From NCBI GenBank assembly GCA_038363925.1, contig JAQQWL010000006.1, positions 5,374,501 through 5,438,500 on the forward strand: a DNA stretch of 64,000 nt, read 5' to 3'. This DNA comes from Apiospora phragmitis. Lineage: Eukaryota; Ascomycota; Sordariomycetes; Amphisphaeriales; Apiosporaceae. Position 1 is the stretch's first letter. Each line of letters begins with the position of its first letter. This document shows positions 46,331-57,993 of the stretch, piece after piece. The notes under the pieces are model-generated. The model was not told the origin of the DNA, did not search any database, and saw nothing but the letters and a program-made list of their open reading frames with translations. A program made the translations under genes and the position numbers.

Positions 46331-46941
46331 CTGCTCACCAAGTTGAGGGCCGGTGGGGCTAGGCTGCTGACTGCGTTCGTGTTGACGGATGTAGAGTTGC
46401 ATGAAGTGTTGAATGTAGAGGATGAAGTGAAGGGGCCCAGTGAAGCGCAAGAAAGCCTGGAGGCTGAAAGATAGAGACAGCTAGTTTGGCGTCCTTTGTG
46501 CCAAGTAGAGCGCAATGCATACATCAATGGGTGGGGAGATGAAGGCAAAATTAAAGGGGTAAAATCATCCGTTCCTGGCCTGATGGGGAGGCGGGCCGAC
46601 ACTTGCAGTTTGTTTCTTGCAAGTCTCGACTCTCGGCTACCCGCCGGTACGACCTCGAGGGATCTCGGTGGTACGTGTCCGTCCATTGATGGGAATTGAG
46701 GCTACTTACCTAAGATCGATCAACATGCTCCGTACCGATTAGGCCACCCGGAGACAGGGTTCACGTCCACGTTAACCGACCTGTCAGATTTGCATTAGGC
46801 ACCCATCCCCTTCTTATCACGTAAACCCCTTCCTCGCCACCTGCTTTTCCCAAGGACTCTGACACGAATGGGACTAGAAATTGGGTTGGACTTGGCGAGA
46901 TTCAAACATATCCCCTCCCTATTATCCTACCATCTTCTCTC

Positions 46942-47633
46942 TTGTTGGCTTGGCTGCTACTGACGTACTATCTGGGAAACTATGCATACAATGCGGGTCA
47001 AAATAAAATCCGAGACGCCATAGAGTATCAAGTATCCGGGCTGGTGGACATCCAATATTCTCGGGACGAGACCATCTCGGCCGAGCGCGACTACTACACT
47101 TTCATAACCAAGATTTATCTCGACGAGTCGGACGTCTTGAAACCGCCTGCAAAGGGTTGGCCTCACATGGACAACTTGCGATGCATGGGGAAGACAGACG
47201 AAGTAATTGAGCTGCGCCGTGATCTTCCCTACCTCCGCAACAAGGACATATCAGTGTGGGATGGGACAACCCCCGAAGCGGCCCCTCGATGGTAACTTCG
47301 CCATTTGGTCGCAGCTTGCCCCCAAAAGCGTCGCCGGGTTCGGGCTATGGCCTGCCGGGTGTGAATTGGGGCCACAATCTCCGATTGAGCTCGGAACCTA
47401 TGGAGCTTATGGATGAGGATAGCATTCCGTCCAGCGTCGTCGGCCTAGCGTATGGCTGGCGTAACAACCCCTGCCTCTTGCTGGACACCAAACGGGGCAT
47501 CGTGCACTGGTACCAATGCTTCGGGGAGATCAGAGCGAACTTCAACAAAAGTACAAACTGGGTACCGGCCGTAACTGATGTGGAAGATTTGTTCGACTGG
47601 GTCCTCGAAAGTGAGGATGGAGATGAGGAATGA
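46942..47633 (+). pseudogene. Uncharacterised fungal protein, start unresolved and frame break
   Basis: The open frame from 46,942 contains RDYYTFITKIYLDESDVLKP, then GWPHMDNLRCMGKTDEVIEL and RRDLPYLRNKDISVWDGTTP, and stops at 47,295. From about 47,340 a second frame continues with VNWGHNLRLSSEPMELMDED, VVGLAYGWRNNPCLLLDTKR and EDLFDWVLESEDGDEE. The parts fit one protein of the Pezizomycotina family that carries WPH/PYLR blocks and a GW-box near the C-terminus; I cannot name a function. No in-frame ATG precedes the conserved block, and no clean intron joins the frames. It may be a pseudogene or contain an assembly indel. Confidence 0.4.
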
Positions 47634-48162
47634 ATTGAGGATTTGGGAGACATGGAGACACCGTATCGTTGCGACCTGAACCGGCGGGTGTGCCCTTCTG
47701 AGGCTGGTTTATCGAAGAATCTGGCCACCAACTTTCCATTCGGACCTGAGATGCCTACATAGCTTTGTAAAAGTTATCGTATGCTTACACTTTTCATCCT
47801 GCATATTCGGATCAAGCGTTTTGGTAACCAGGGTTGTAGTCTTGGCCGCTGAAAGTGGGTACGATGTTCAGCTGTGAAGGTGAGTCTCGTCTACCTCGGC
47901 TTGTACCGCTTTGGGACACGCGCAGTTCGGCTTCTGTCGTTGAGAATAGGAAGTCGAGACCGACGCCACAACATCCCATCTGCGTAAGAGCCAATCAGTA
48001 GAGCAGCGTCGACAGCAGTAAAATCCCGGCCGCGGCGCATCTCCTGGACCGTGTGAGACGTACAAATCTAGCATGCTTCCAATTTGATTAATGCTAATGT
48101 GCCCAGGTTCCAAGTGTAACCAACCTTAACCTAAGCCTGCAGCAAACACACTTCTTACAAGC
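47634..48162. other. Intergenic / promoter of the thioesterase gene
   Basis: 530 bp; a minus-strand ORF (47,994-47,812) has no recognisable content. Confidence 0.35.
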
Positions 48163-49253
48163 ATGCCCCAACTCTGCCCCGCCGAGCCAGTGGTCGCAGT
48201 GACCCGACTCCCCGGATCCGCGACGGACGTCTTCGTTAATACCCAGTTGGTCTTTCTTCTTTTTTCTTCTTTCTCTCCCTATTCATCATATTCATGGTCG
48301 ATTGATTGACCTTCACACACACACATACAGATTACTGACATGTAGTTCTTCTACTTACCCCATACAGCCCCTTCGAGACGCCGGGCGAAAAAGCGCGCTC
48401 CGTTTTTGGCGGCTACCTCCTCGGCCAGTGCGTCGCCGCCGCGCAGCAGACAGTCCCGGCCACCCACGACGTGCACTCGCTGCAGTCCACCTTCCTGCTG
48501 CCGGGGAACCCCTACGAGAAGGTCGCGTACCACGTCGAGCGCCTCTCGGACGGCCGCTCCTTCTCGTCGCGCCTAGTGCGCGCCATCCAGGGCGGTAATG
48601 TCGTACACTTTACCGCCATCGTCGGGTTCCAGAAGCGGTCGGACCATGACGCGTCGGCGGCAAGCCAGGCGCCGCCACCACCAGCGATGCTGAAGTACAG
48701 CGAAGCCATGCCTCAGTTCGGCCATGGCGACCCGGACGACATCGACGAGGACAGCGCTGAGGCCTGTCTCGTGGAGGGCGGGTACCCTAGAGAGATGCTC
48801 GACATCTGGCGGGACCCGTTCCAATGGCGCATTTTGCCGCGCGACCGGCCGATGGGGACTGATGAGCAGCCCAACACGATGGACCTGAACCCCTCGCACT
48901 TCTGCATGCAGAGCTTCGTGCGCGTTGACCCATCCATGATGCGCCCCGAGACTTCTTCCTCCTCGCGCGAGACGCACCTCGCGCTGCTGGCCTTCCTGTC
49001 GGACCTGTTCCTCATTTACACGGCGAACCTGGCGACGGCGCGGCCCGTGACGGGCTTCTCGATCGAGACCACCATGAACCACACGGTCTGGTTCCACGCG
49101 CCCGACGTGCGCGTCGACGACTGGCTCGCGTGCGAGCGCGACACCTCCTGGGCCGACGACGGGCGCGTGCTGATCCGGCAGCGCCTCTGGCGCCTCGTCA
49201 TGTCGTGCGTCCAGGAGGCGCTGGTGCGGCTCAAGAAGCCCAGCAGCCTTTGA
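48163..49253 (+). CDS. Acyl-CoA thioesterase II (TesB-type, double hot-dog)
   Basis: Hydrolyses acyl-CoA to free fatty acid and CoA, typically peroxisomal in fungi. Exons 48163-48245 and 48368-49253 give 322 residues in phase; the intron has a GTTGGT donor. N-terminal hot-dog: SVFGGYLLGQCVAAAQQTVP, VHSLQSTFLLPGNPYEKVAY with the RDGRSF-like LSDGRSFSSRLVRAIQGG. C-terminal hot-dog: RVLIRQRLWRLVMSCVQEAL. The motif at 49,071-49,094 reads TTMNHTVWFH, where relatives such as bacterial TesB have Asp (LDH/IDH) as a catalytic residue; here it is Asn (codon AAC). The C-terminus ends PSSL, a non-canonical PTS1 at best. Frame intact. Confidence 0.88.
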
Positions 49254-51075
49254 GCGGGCCGGGGCCCGAGGACTGCGTAGGTAGGTAGTCGGATCATGGT
49301 GTGGGCGGGCGGTGAAGAGCAAGCTCTGCTGTTGCGCACATATTCATTCATTCGACATCATGGCAAGAGTGGCCTGTTCCATTATGATCCATAGCTCGCC
49401 CCTAGAAGCATAGAAGCAGGCATGTTTAGTCTATTTTAAAACATCCCGGTCATGGCCGGATTGCGAATGGGTTACCATAAGTAACGAGGAGCGTTGGAAT
49501 GACGTCTGCGTAGGATTGTATGCACACGTAGAGGCCCGGCCGCTTACTAAATTGCTTGGAATGGCGTTGTTACCTGGGTATGAATAGCTCAGACGACCCT
49601 GGATACCGCCCCCCTGGGTGACTGATTGGGGGGGAGGAGGGGTCCCATTTTTAAGCTCTGGACATGACACAACCCAACGAGTCAGCACGGGCTCAGCCAC
49701 CATTCGCCCACTGTGATGATACGACAGTGATCATCTCCATTCACAAATTTCGCCCACGGCGATTGGCGGGATGTTCTCTCAGCTCTGAACGAGCTTCAGC
49801 AGGAGGACACGGGAGTGTGTGGCCACTGATGTTCTCTCTATGGTGAAGCGCGGTGTTTCCGCACCGGACCCACTCGGACTGTTTCGCCGGAGCGCTGCCT
49901 ATTTATTGCCTCGACTTGACTCGACATGATGCTTGTTTACCCCTCACATGCATATGTAGTACCCTGGCGGTACTTTTCTCGGGACTGGCTCCACAAGATA
50001 GGCTCAATGGCAGCGGCAGAGCTGCTACCAAGGAATGATCGTAGGCCCGGATCCGCAATCGCCTGTTCAACTCTTTCGCACCGCTCAGCTGGTCGTTCTC
50101 GACAGCTGTGTGATAAACAACTCTAACAATGTTCCGACCTGTCCAAACGAACCTTCAGATTAAGAATATCCAAGCCTGGGCGATACATATCAGTCTATTC
50201 AACTTCCCAAAAGGTTATATAGCCCTGGTCCCGGTGGTGCTCTTCAGCAACTTTGCTCCGATTTGACAACATCACATCGACAGGTCAGCTGAGCTCAAAA
50301 CCGAGACAGTAATCTACTATAGTTTCCAGGCTCTGTGAAGGGTTCAGTATAGCATGAAGTACCCCCATCGCAGTGATTATAGATTCGAGTATGTATTATA
50401 GGGAATATCTTTATTTATAGCCCTAAGGTTCGTCGCGTGGTGACCTTGAAGCTTGGCTCCCTGTTTAAGACGGCAGCAAATGAGGGAGATAGATTATCTC
50501 CTAGCTATCCTAGCTTTCTCAGCTCTCTAAGCTGGCCTAGATGCGGGGATTGTTTCGAAACCCTGGGCGACTCATCATGGGTGAGACCTTGACTCGAAGC
50601 TATAGTCAGGGGTCCGGCGGATCGCTACTCCACAATTGGCAGCTCAACTGCTACTCAAAATACTGTATGTCTCCTGGGCAGTGCGAGGGTTCATACCACT
50701 ATATCGGGATCCATGCCTTAGAAGATTTCATTTAGATTAACAGGCCAGGATATTCTACATAAACAAACATCCGAACGTCTAGAGAGCCTCAAATCTATTT
50801 TCGACACGGCGTCGAACTTGTATATATGAGTCCTATGAATCGTTCATCTGGTCTCTCTTTTCCTCTTCATCCTATCAGCTCACAGTCACATCAGCAGCAG
50901 GTTGCTTATTCTTCTTCTTCCCTCTTCTTATCTTTCTTCACGAGCCGGTTTCGACTCATCTCTGAGAGACAACTTCTTCATCCTTTCATTCGAATCTATT
51001 CAGCTTTCTTCTGCATCTTATAGCTCCGTTCCAAACCTTGAACTATCAGATGATCCCCCCCCCCCTTACAAAACC
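49254..51075. other. Long intergenic region, promoter of the GH16 gene at its right end
   Basis: 1.8 kb without recognisable genes. A pyrimidine-rich stretch at 50,870-50,960 and a C11 run at 51,055-51,065 precede the GH16 start. Confidence 0.45.
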
Positions 51076-52269
51076 ATGGCCTACCGTCTCAGCCTGCTCA
51101 CCACCCTGCTCGCCGCGGCCACCGCCCCGGCCGTCGTCCGGGCCGCCGTCCCCGCCGTCGAGGGCTTCACGCTGGCCTGGAGCGACGACTTCGAGGGCGC
51201 CGCGGGCAGCCTTCCCAAGGCCGATAACTGGATCTTCACGACGGGCACGTCGTACCCCGGGCGGCGCCGCCCACTTCGGCACGGGCGAGATCCAGACCTA
51301 TACCAAGGACCCGGCCAACGTCCAGCTCGACGGCAAGGGCAACGTCAAGATCACCGCCATCAAGAAGGGCGAGACCTGGACCTCGGCCCGCATCGAGACG
51401 CAGCGCAAGGACTTTTTGGCGCCCGTTGGCGGCAAGAGTAGGTTACTCCCTTTTTTATTCCTCCCCATGCCACTCACTGCTTCCCTAACCGTCTACCCTA
51501 TGTCATTATCATACGACATTTGCTAACCTAGTCTACCATATATAGTGCGCATCCAGGCCAGCCTGAGCACGCCCAAGGTTGCTCAGCCACTAGGGTACTG
51601 GCCAGCGTTCTGGACATTAGGAGCGGCCTTCCGCGGCGTTTACACGTGAGTTTACAACAAGTCCCCTCCTTTTCCTTTCCAATCCATCTCCGTAGCTATC
51701 CCTATAGCCCCAAGTCCGTCCACCCCAACTAAATCCTCTTCTTTCCACAGAAACTGGCCCATGGTCGGCGAATTCGACATCCTGGAAAGCGTCAACGGCG
51801 AGGACAAAGTATACGCCACCCTGCACTGCGGCACCGCCCCCGGCGGCCCCTGCAACGAGAACGAAGGCATCGGCAGCAGCAAGGCGGGCTGCCCGGGCAA
51901 GCCGTGCCCGGCCAACTTCCACACGTATGCGCTCGAGGTGGACCGCACGGGCGGCGCCGGCCAGGAGAAGATGACGTGGTTCGTCGACGGCGTGCAGTAC
52001 CACCAGATCCTGCCGGGCAAGATCGAGGCCAGCGCCTGGAAGGAGGCCGTGACGAAGCCGCACTTCCTGCTCATGAACCTCGCCATCGGCGGCGCGTTCC
52101 CCAACAAGGGGGGAAGACGACGCCGGTCGCGGATACCACGTCGGGCGGCGTCTATAGTGCAGAGTACGTCGCTGTTTACTACTCGACTGGTAGCGGCGGC
52201 AACAAGACGGCTAGGGCCGTTGCGGATGTAAACTCGGGTGGGAAGCTCGGGGCTAAGTACTTTTCTTGA
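51076..52269 (+). CDS. Secreted GH16 endo-beta-glucanase, two frame breaks
   Basis: GH16 laminarinase-like wall or plant-polysaccharide enzyme. Exons 51076-51437, 51546-51645 and 51751-52269. Signal peptide MAYRLSLLTTLLAAATAPAV; then VEGFTLAWSDDFEGAAGSLP and NWIFTTGTSYPG. A one-base excess at the C4G3 run (51,255-51,261) shifts into the frame AAHFGTGEIQTYTKDPANVQ. The catalytic ExDxxE box is GEFDILESVNG in exon 3, following ASLSTPKVAQPLGYWPAFWT and GVYTNWPMV. A second break, one G short at the G6 run 52,108-52,113, precedes PVADTTSGGVYSAEYVAVYY. Correcting both gives 326 residues in phase with both introns. The sequence is otherwise fully conserved, so assembly error is likely. Confidence 0.85.
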
Positions 52270-53699
52270 GCAGGAATAGGGGCTTGACTTCTGGAAAGGG
52301 GTTGTTAGGTTTTACTTCTCTTCTTCTCCTCTTTCTTCTTGACTCTGGACATTGGACTGGGTCGGCGCTTTGGGCATTTTCACATCATTTTCTTTCTTTG
52401 ATTTCATTTTCACTTCATGTATATTACGCATTGCGCATTTTATGAGATATGGCGGAATATGGGCGCCGCGCAGCTGGGAGCGAGACATACATTACTCTTT
52501 CAATGAATGTTTACTTGGATGATCGTGAGTCGTGTTGTGTGTTTTATGACTTTAGACCTCGTCTTATATATATATTGCCGGATCTTTTACTTCTCACTCG
52601 GTCATAAGTGGCTTGTGAGTATCAGTAACCCACTCGCCAGGGGTTGTACGATTGGATCATCACCATCCACTCCGATTATAACTTGATTTTGTTCTTAAGT
52701 ATAGACTCATTCGCTCTAAACCACAGAATTCTCGTTTGAAAAGTCGGAAGGGTTCTGTTTGCGGATCTGGAAATTGGCCTTTCTTGGTGTATGTCGAACT
52801 TCAATGATGAGCCTTTGCCTCGTTAGAATTAGCAAACAGAAACACCTAGGAGACGACGAATACAAGAGGATGGAATGCAAAGGAAAGATGTTGAAAAAGC
52901 CCTTGTTGCCTAGATATTACTTGAGCGACAGCCCAAGCTACCCTTGAACCACACAAGACCGCCCGCGGTAGGAATTGGGAAATAAGAAGTCTTGATTTCT
53001 ATTTTCCTATTACCCATCAGTACAAGCACCATATTAAATCCCGAGAACCTAGCATTCACGTGATGCCGATCTCCACTTCTGTGTATAGTATATTATACAC
53101 TGTAGCTAAGGAAAAACACGGCCGTCTTCTCCTCCTTCCCGTTCACAAATTCACTGTATTTTCTCGACAGAAAGCCAATATGGTGCCATTCAATACGAGA
53201 AACTCCGATGTGGAAGTCGTTGAAAGGTGGAAAAGGGGCAGGGCACAGCTTCTGGGCCTTCGCGAACAAAATCGGGTCACGTAATGCCACCCGCCAAAGT
53301 CCTCCGCTCCGGCAAGTCGTAGAAGAGTAACCCCGGCTGCCGCAGGCTGGAATGAGAGTGGGATAGATGGGAAGAGAACCGGGAAGGGAACGGGTAGAGA
53401 AGTAAAACAAGCGAGACCAAGCATGCATGTAGTCTGTCGTAGCATCGTATGCACCTGAGCCGTCAAAGCTTGTTGTCCCTTAGAGCTGGGGACTCACAGC
53501 AGGCAGTCGGTACGCATTAAAGCGGATGGGGTATTTGGCTGCCCCGGGCACCGATGACAGAATTCCTCTGAAAGATCGTACCTATGCTATGTAATGTTAG
53601 TAAAGCCCCCCATTTTCGATATATCAGGGCCCATGTCTTACGGGGTTGGTCACTTTATTCCAGTTCAGCAATACGGTGTAAGCTTCCTTCCTCCATGGC

Positions 53700-53906
53700 T
53701 TATACTGCGTCTTGGTCAGTTCCCTTACCCTCAGTAGGTTGACCATGTAGGGTAGGAGTCATGACAATGAAAGCTGGTGTGTATGGATGCTGTGCGGTAC
53801 CCTGTGCGCACGTGTATGGCGCCAACCTCCATAGTATAGCGAAAGCAGGGGGTATAGCTAGAAAGAGGCCAACAATAGCAATGATGACTTGGGGCGGCAA
53901 GGCCAT
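53700..53906 (-). CDS. Possible 68-residue single-span membrane protein
   Basis: The ORF opens MALPPQVIIAIVGLFLAIPP followed by AFAILWRLAP, a convincing single transmembrane segment after LPP, a build I associate with small uncharacterised fungal proteins. The rest is polar without features. No homologue, splice structure or expression evidence is available from sequence alone, so this is tentative. Confidence 0.3.
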   Translation of the reverse strand: MALPPQVIIAIVGLFLAIPPAFAILWRLAPYTCAQGTAQHPYTPAFIVMTPTLHGQPTEGKGTDQDAV

Positions 53907-54174
53907 GTTGATAGCAGTTGTGCTGTGGTGCTATAATAGCAGCTGCTGTTTTGCTCGGTTTAGGGTCGGGTTATGTTGCGTGTGTGCAGAACGCTGACCT
54001 TCGGGCATGGGAAGCCCATTATATATTAGCATCATCCTGGAAAATTCTTCATTGCTAGGGGAAGATTCACAACATCTGCTCAGTCATCATATGTACTTAC
54101 AATGATCGACAGGCAGTCTGGAGGGTGTTACCAGCGTCGGAAACCGGCATTAAAGTATTATTGGGGCTGGGGCT

Positions 54175-54189
54175 GGGGGGGGGGGGGGG
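54175..54189. repeat. G15 homopolymer preceded by GGGGCT repeats
   Basis: Two GGGGCT units lead into an uninterrupted run of 15 G. It could form a G-quadruplex on the plus strand; its exact length is likely unreliable in any assembly. Confidence 0.7.
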
Positions 54190-55072
54190 TAAGGGCAGCT
54201 CTTGGAATAGACCAATGAGAATAATTTACGAACAATTGGAATAGTCCAATGATATCTGGCCAGCGGATCCCACGGGATGTATCGAGGTAATACACCCCTG
54301 AGAGGCACATAGAGTACATACATGTTGCTAGTCCTCGCAAACTGGGCTGATTGAGACGCCCTGCATGTCTGGATTCTGGTCAACGGCGTTGCTCCCGAGG
54401 AGAGCAAGACACAAATTCACCCTTGGGAGATTTCGATTCATTGCGCAGTAGAGGTACGAAGTTAGTACTGTTCCAAACAGTAAATGGTGATACGGAACCA
54501 GCATGGTACGCGATTTTGCATAGCAATCATCGCTGCCATCGATTTTGACTCGAGCCTTACGGGGTATATTCCATCGTAAAAATAAATAACAAGCTTGCGC
54601 TTGCCCGGATTACGCTGCGCATATTTTTACGAGAGATCCTGATTGGTTCATTCCAGAACTGGAACGCCTGGCTTAGGCGGACAAGAATCACTCCCCGGCC
54701 TCAGCTACTGCAAGTTCTGGAACGAGCCAACCAGATCAGCCAGCGGCGACGACAGTGGCGTTGAGGAAACTACGCGTGACAGTGATCCAGCGAAGCCGGC
54801 CTAGATCGAATTTGAGAACAGCGATGTCGGTAAGTCCTGCATTAAGCAGTACTGCAATCCCATCGTTCAGCCTGATCCCGCCCAACCCCATCAGCAGACT
54901 CGAGATTCATCATTGTCTAACGCTCCCAAGCGCTCCCATTGAAACTACAGACTGTGTCTATACCCGTAATTAACATCACTCACGCTTCTACAATTGCTTA
55001 AAACCACACTCTAAGAAGTCATCGGCTGCCTCAGACCAACTAGATTCCCTCACTTCCTCACCAACCGCGATC

Positions 55073-57343
55073 ATGCCATATCAGTCCCCGGTGAGTCTCC
55101 GTGAGAGGGAGCGGGAGAAACACAAGATGAGGATCTGGTACCTTCTTCTCCAGGAGAAGCTGCAAGTAGAAGAGATCCGCGATCGGATGAAGAGTGAGGG
55201 TTTCAGCGCAACGTAGGTTTCTCTCCTAGTGATGGATATCCCAGTGATGAAGATGCAACGGCGTTAAATGACAGGGAGCTGCAGGCTGAAAGACTACCAG
55301 TCTCGCTTGAAGTCTTGGGGATTCTTCCGAAACAATCCGAAAGCAACCCGGAACTACATCACACATCGAGTCGAGAAACGCCAAAGCCAAGGGAAGAAGA
55401 GTGTTGTGGTCGTGACTGGTATTCAATGGTCTGACCAGAAGATCAGAAAAGAGACATGTCGGAATTTCTACACAACTCAAGAGAGATTGCGAGATGGTAC
55501 GTGACTCTCAAATGGAAAAGAGTACTAGTCGCACTGACATAACGTTCTCGGCACAGCAAGCCCCTGCACACCTCCTGGTCCAACGGTGTTGGTGTTCACG
55601 CCTCCTCCTGTCGATCCCATCCCTCAAAATGCACAGCTTGATGCTCTGGCTACCTATCTGAGAGACCGGGAGCCGGACTATAGACCATTGAGTTCGGTCC
55701 TCAAGCGCTATCCACAAGCCTACAGCTCATCCACCTTAGAGTTGATCTGCGATATCATACGCCCTAATAACTGCGTGAAGTACTTACCAATGCTCCACGA
55801 TTTATTGAGACGGAGAAGGCCTGAGTTCGTCGATGAGTGCTGGGAACTGGTAGCACTGATGAATCTAGTGAATGTAGTGGTTGGATGGGGGTCCACACAT
55901 CTATTAAGCATCATCGATGTGCTGCTATCACAACCACCAAGTTTGTTGGGTCCGAATCGCTCATATCCCTGGTTTAATCCATTCCTTGAAGTCATTGAGG
56001 AGCGATTCCCACTATCGTCATGCCAGCATGCATTCAACAAAAACCAGTATCCCCATTCCTCCGAAGAAGCACAAAACAAGTTCATCAATTCTGGTTTCAG
56101 AGCAGACGCTGCCATAGGTTTCTTGGCTATCCAGGGTGGGTGCTCGGCAAACGAACTTGAACAAATAATGGATCTCGGTTTTGATCCGACACAACGATAT
56201 CGGTGGTCACATACCGCCCTCCAATACGCAGTACTGGAAGGTGATCTTGATGTAGTAAGACTTCTGTTGAGCCGCGGTGTCAGCGTCAATGATCGACCCT
56301 GCTGGGGCGGCCCTCCTGAGGATATCTTTACTGTGAAGTTTCCCGATGCCATCTTTACCGAAATCTACTGGGACTTACTGCCGGAAGTATGTCGAACTTC
56401 CCTTCAGTTCGCAGTGGAAAGAGGAGATATGCAATGTGCTGAACTCTTAGTTAGCCGTGGTGCAGACGTGAACGCACCACCTGCCCATTTCGCCGGAGGA
56501 ACAGCACTACAACTAGCTGCTATCAAAGGATCCCTCGGCCTCGTAAGATGGTTACTCGAGCTAGGTGCTGAAGTCCATGCTTCTGGGGCTACCGAGGAAG
56601 GGATGACGGCGATGGAGGGAGCTGCAGCACTCGGTAGGACTGACGTTGTGAGGCTTCTGTTCGAATATGGTAACTTCAAGGATGGAGAGCAAAGACGAGA
56701 GTACATCCGAGCAGTCGGTTATGCACGAAACTCGGCGCATCAAGTCTTACGCTTCTATATGGAACGCCAAATTGACTGGTCGACAGAAGATGAGGAAGCG
56801 CTTGCCCAGGAAGTTTTGGTCGAAGTTAGATCATATAAGGATCTTACCTCCATGACCGATGAACAGCGCTGGGGCTGGGACCGCTGTCGTGATGGGCCTT
56901 GTGCTGGCGCAAGCGCGAGCGTCGATGAAGAGATGGAGGGGCCAGCTTGTTGTCAAGAGAGCAAAAAGAGGAGAGGTACGCCATGCCTCGGTTCAGAAGA
57001 TGGGGAGTCAGTTTCTGACTCCCAGGACTCTTCGGATAATGAGAGCTCCTGCTCCACGGAAGCTATGCCCAACAGCCGGGGGCAAGGATCCCCCAAGTCT
57101 CACGATGGAGAAAATACTTTATGGGCACCAGGAGAAGATCAGTTAGACTCGGCGGCGACACCGTCTCATGGAGAAATTCTCGATGACTTCTGGGAAAGCC
57201 ACCAACTCGATGACGGGGACTTGGGTTTCTTGCCCAACGCAGTCTTTGGAGATGAGATACTGCCCCCAACCACCGGTGGTGTAGCGTTGGGCGAGGCTTC
57301 TGAAGGCGAGGAAGCCGCCGCTGAGCCAACTGCCCCGTGTTGA
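55073..57343 (+). CDS. Clr5-domain ankyrin-repeat protein
   Basis: Exons 55073-55212, 55285-55496 and 55557-57343 are in phase and give 712 residues. The N-terminal Clr5 domain spans about residues 5-65: EKHKMRIWYLLLQEKLQVEE then IRDRMKSEGFSATLKDYQSR and LKSWGFFRNN, formed across intron 1. Clr5 domains sit at the front of many ankyrin, TPR or transcription-factor-like fungal proteins; in yeast the name-giving protein acts in silencing. A middle region (about 130-280) without clear family is followed by about four ankyrin repeats (residues about 285-440), for example TALQYAVLEGDLDVVRLLLS, RTSLQFAVERGDMQCAELLV and TALQLAAIKGSLGLVRWLLE. The acidic Ser-rich C-terminus looks disordered. Likely nuclear or scaffold protein; target unknown. 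Intact. Confidence 0.85.
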
Positions 57344-57993
57344 TTCCTGGATGGATCGACCACGGACTGGATGGACTTTACACATGAATAGTCAGCTTTG
57401 CCTAGTACTATGGACTTCAATCGGGATATGGCTAGTACAACACCTCTCGAGGACAACGGTCAAACCACCAGAACCGAAAACGGAACAACGAAGGACCTGG
57501 TTCATTGGAGTTGACGACGTCGATGGGGACAGACTGCGGTTGAACAGAATTTCAGTCTTTGTTGTGGCTCCAGGCCACCAGCCCACCTGGGGCTGCCTGT
57601 TTCCCCATATGAGCTTAGCTAGCAAGCCAGAACGGCTGTAGATAGAACAACAACATCAATGCATCTCCAGCCTTTGGTCCCAACACTCTTCTATGTAAAT
57701 GGCTTTATTTTTAGGGGAATAATTACTCGTTGCGGTCACCTTCACTTGGCAGATTATGATTGAGCAGGTAGTGTGTGTGTAGTATTGCTTCGAAGGACAG
57801 GCTGTAATGGACTTTATAGAACATGTTGCCATTGGGTTTGCAGATAGAAAATAGGACGTCCCCTAGTAATTCCAATCGTTGCGACGATGCAGGATCATTC
57901 CGTAGAGCAGGCGAGAGACACCACTTTCTTGCATCATAATACACATGCATCCTCCGTGCTCGAAACCTCCCAAGTCATCATCACCATCATCCA
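57344..57993. other. Intergenic between convergent genes
   Basis: 650 bp; short ORFs only, both 3' UTRs. Confidence 0.45.

Larger units (their letters stand above)
52270..55072. other. Long intergenic region with one possible micro-gene
   Basis: 2.8 kb of mostly non-coding DNA. Includes a possible small membrane-protein ORF at 53,700-53,906 (minus) and a G15 run near 54,175-54,189. Confidence 0.4.

Noticed and set aside
44840..47633. Ustiloxin-type RiPP cluster around the kexin-repeat precursor
   Set aside because: No DUF3328/UstY-like oxidase (HxxHC motifs) or tyrosinase-like gene in the flanking genes; the core lacks the aromatic residues expected for cyclisation.
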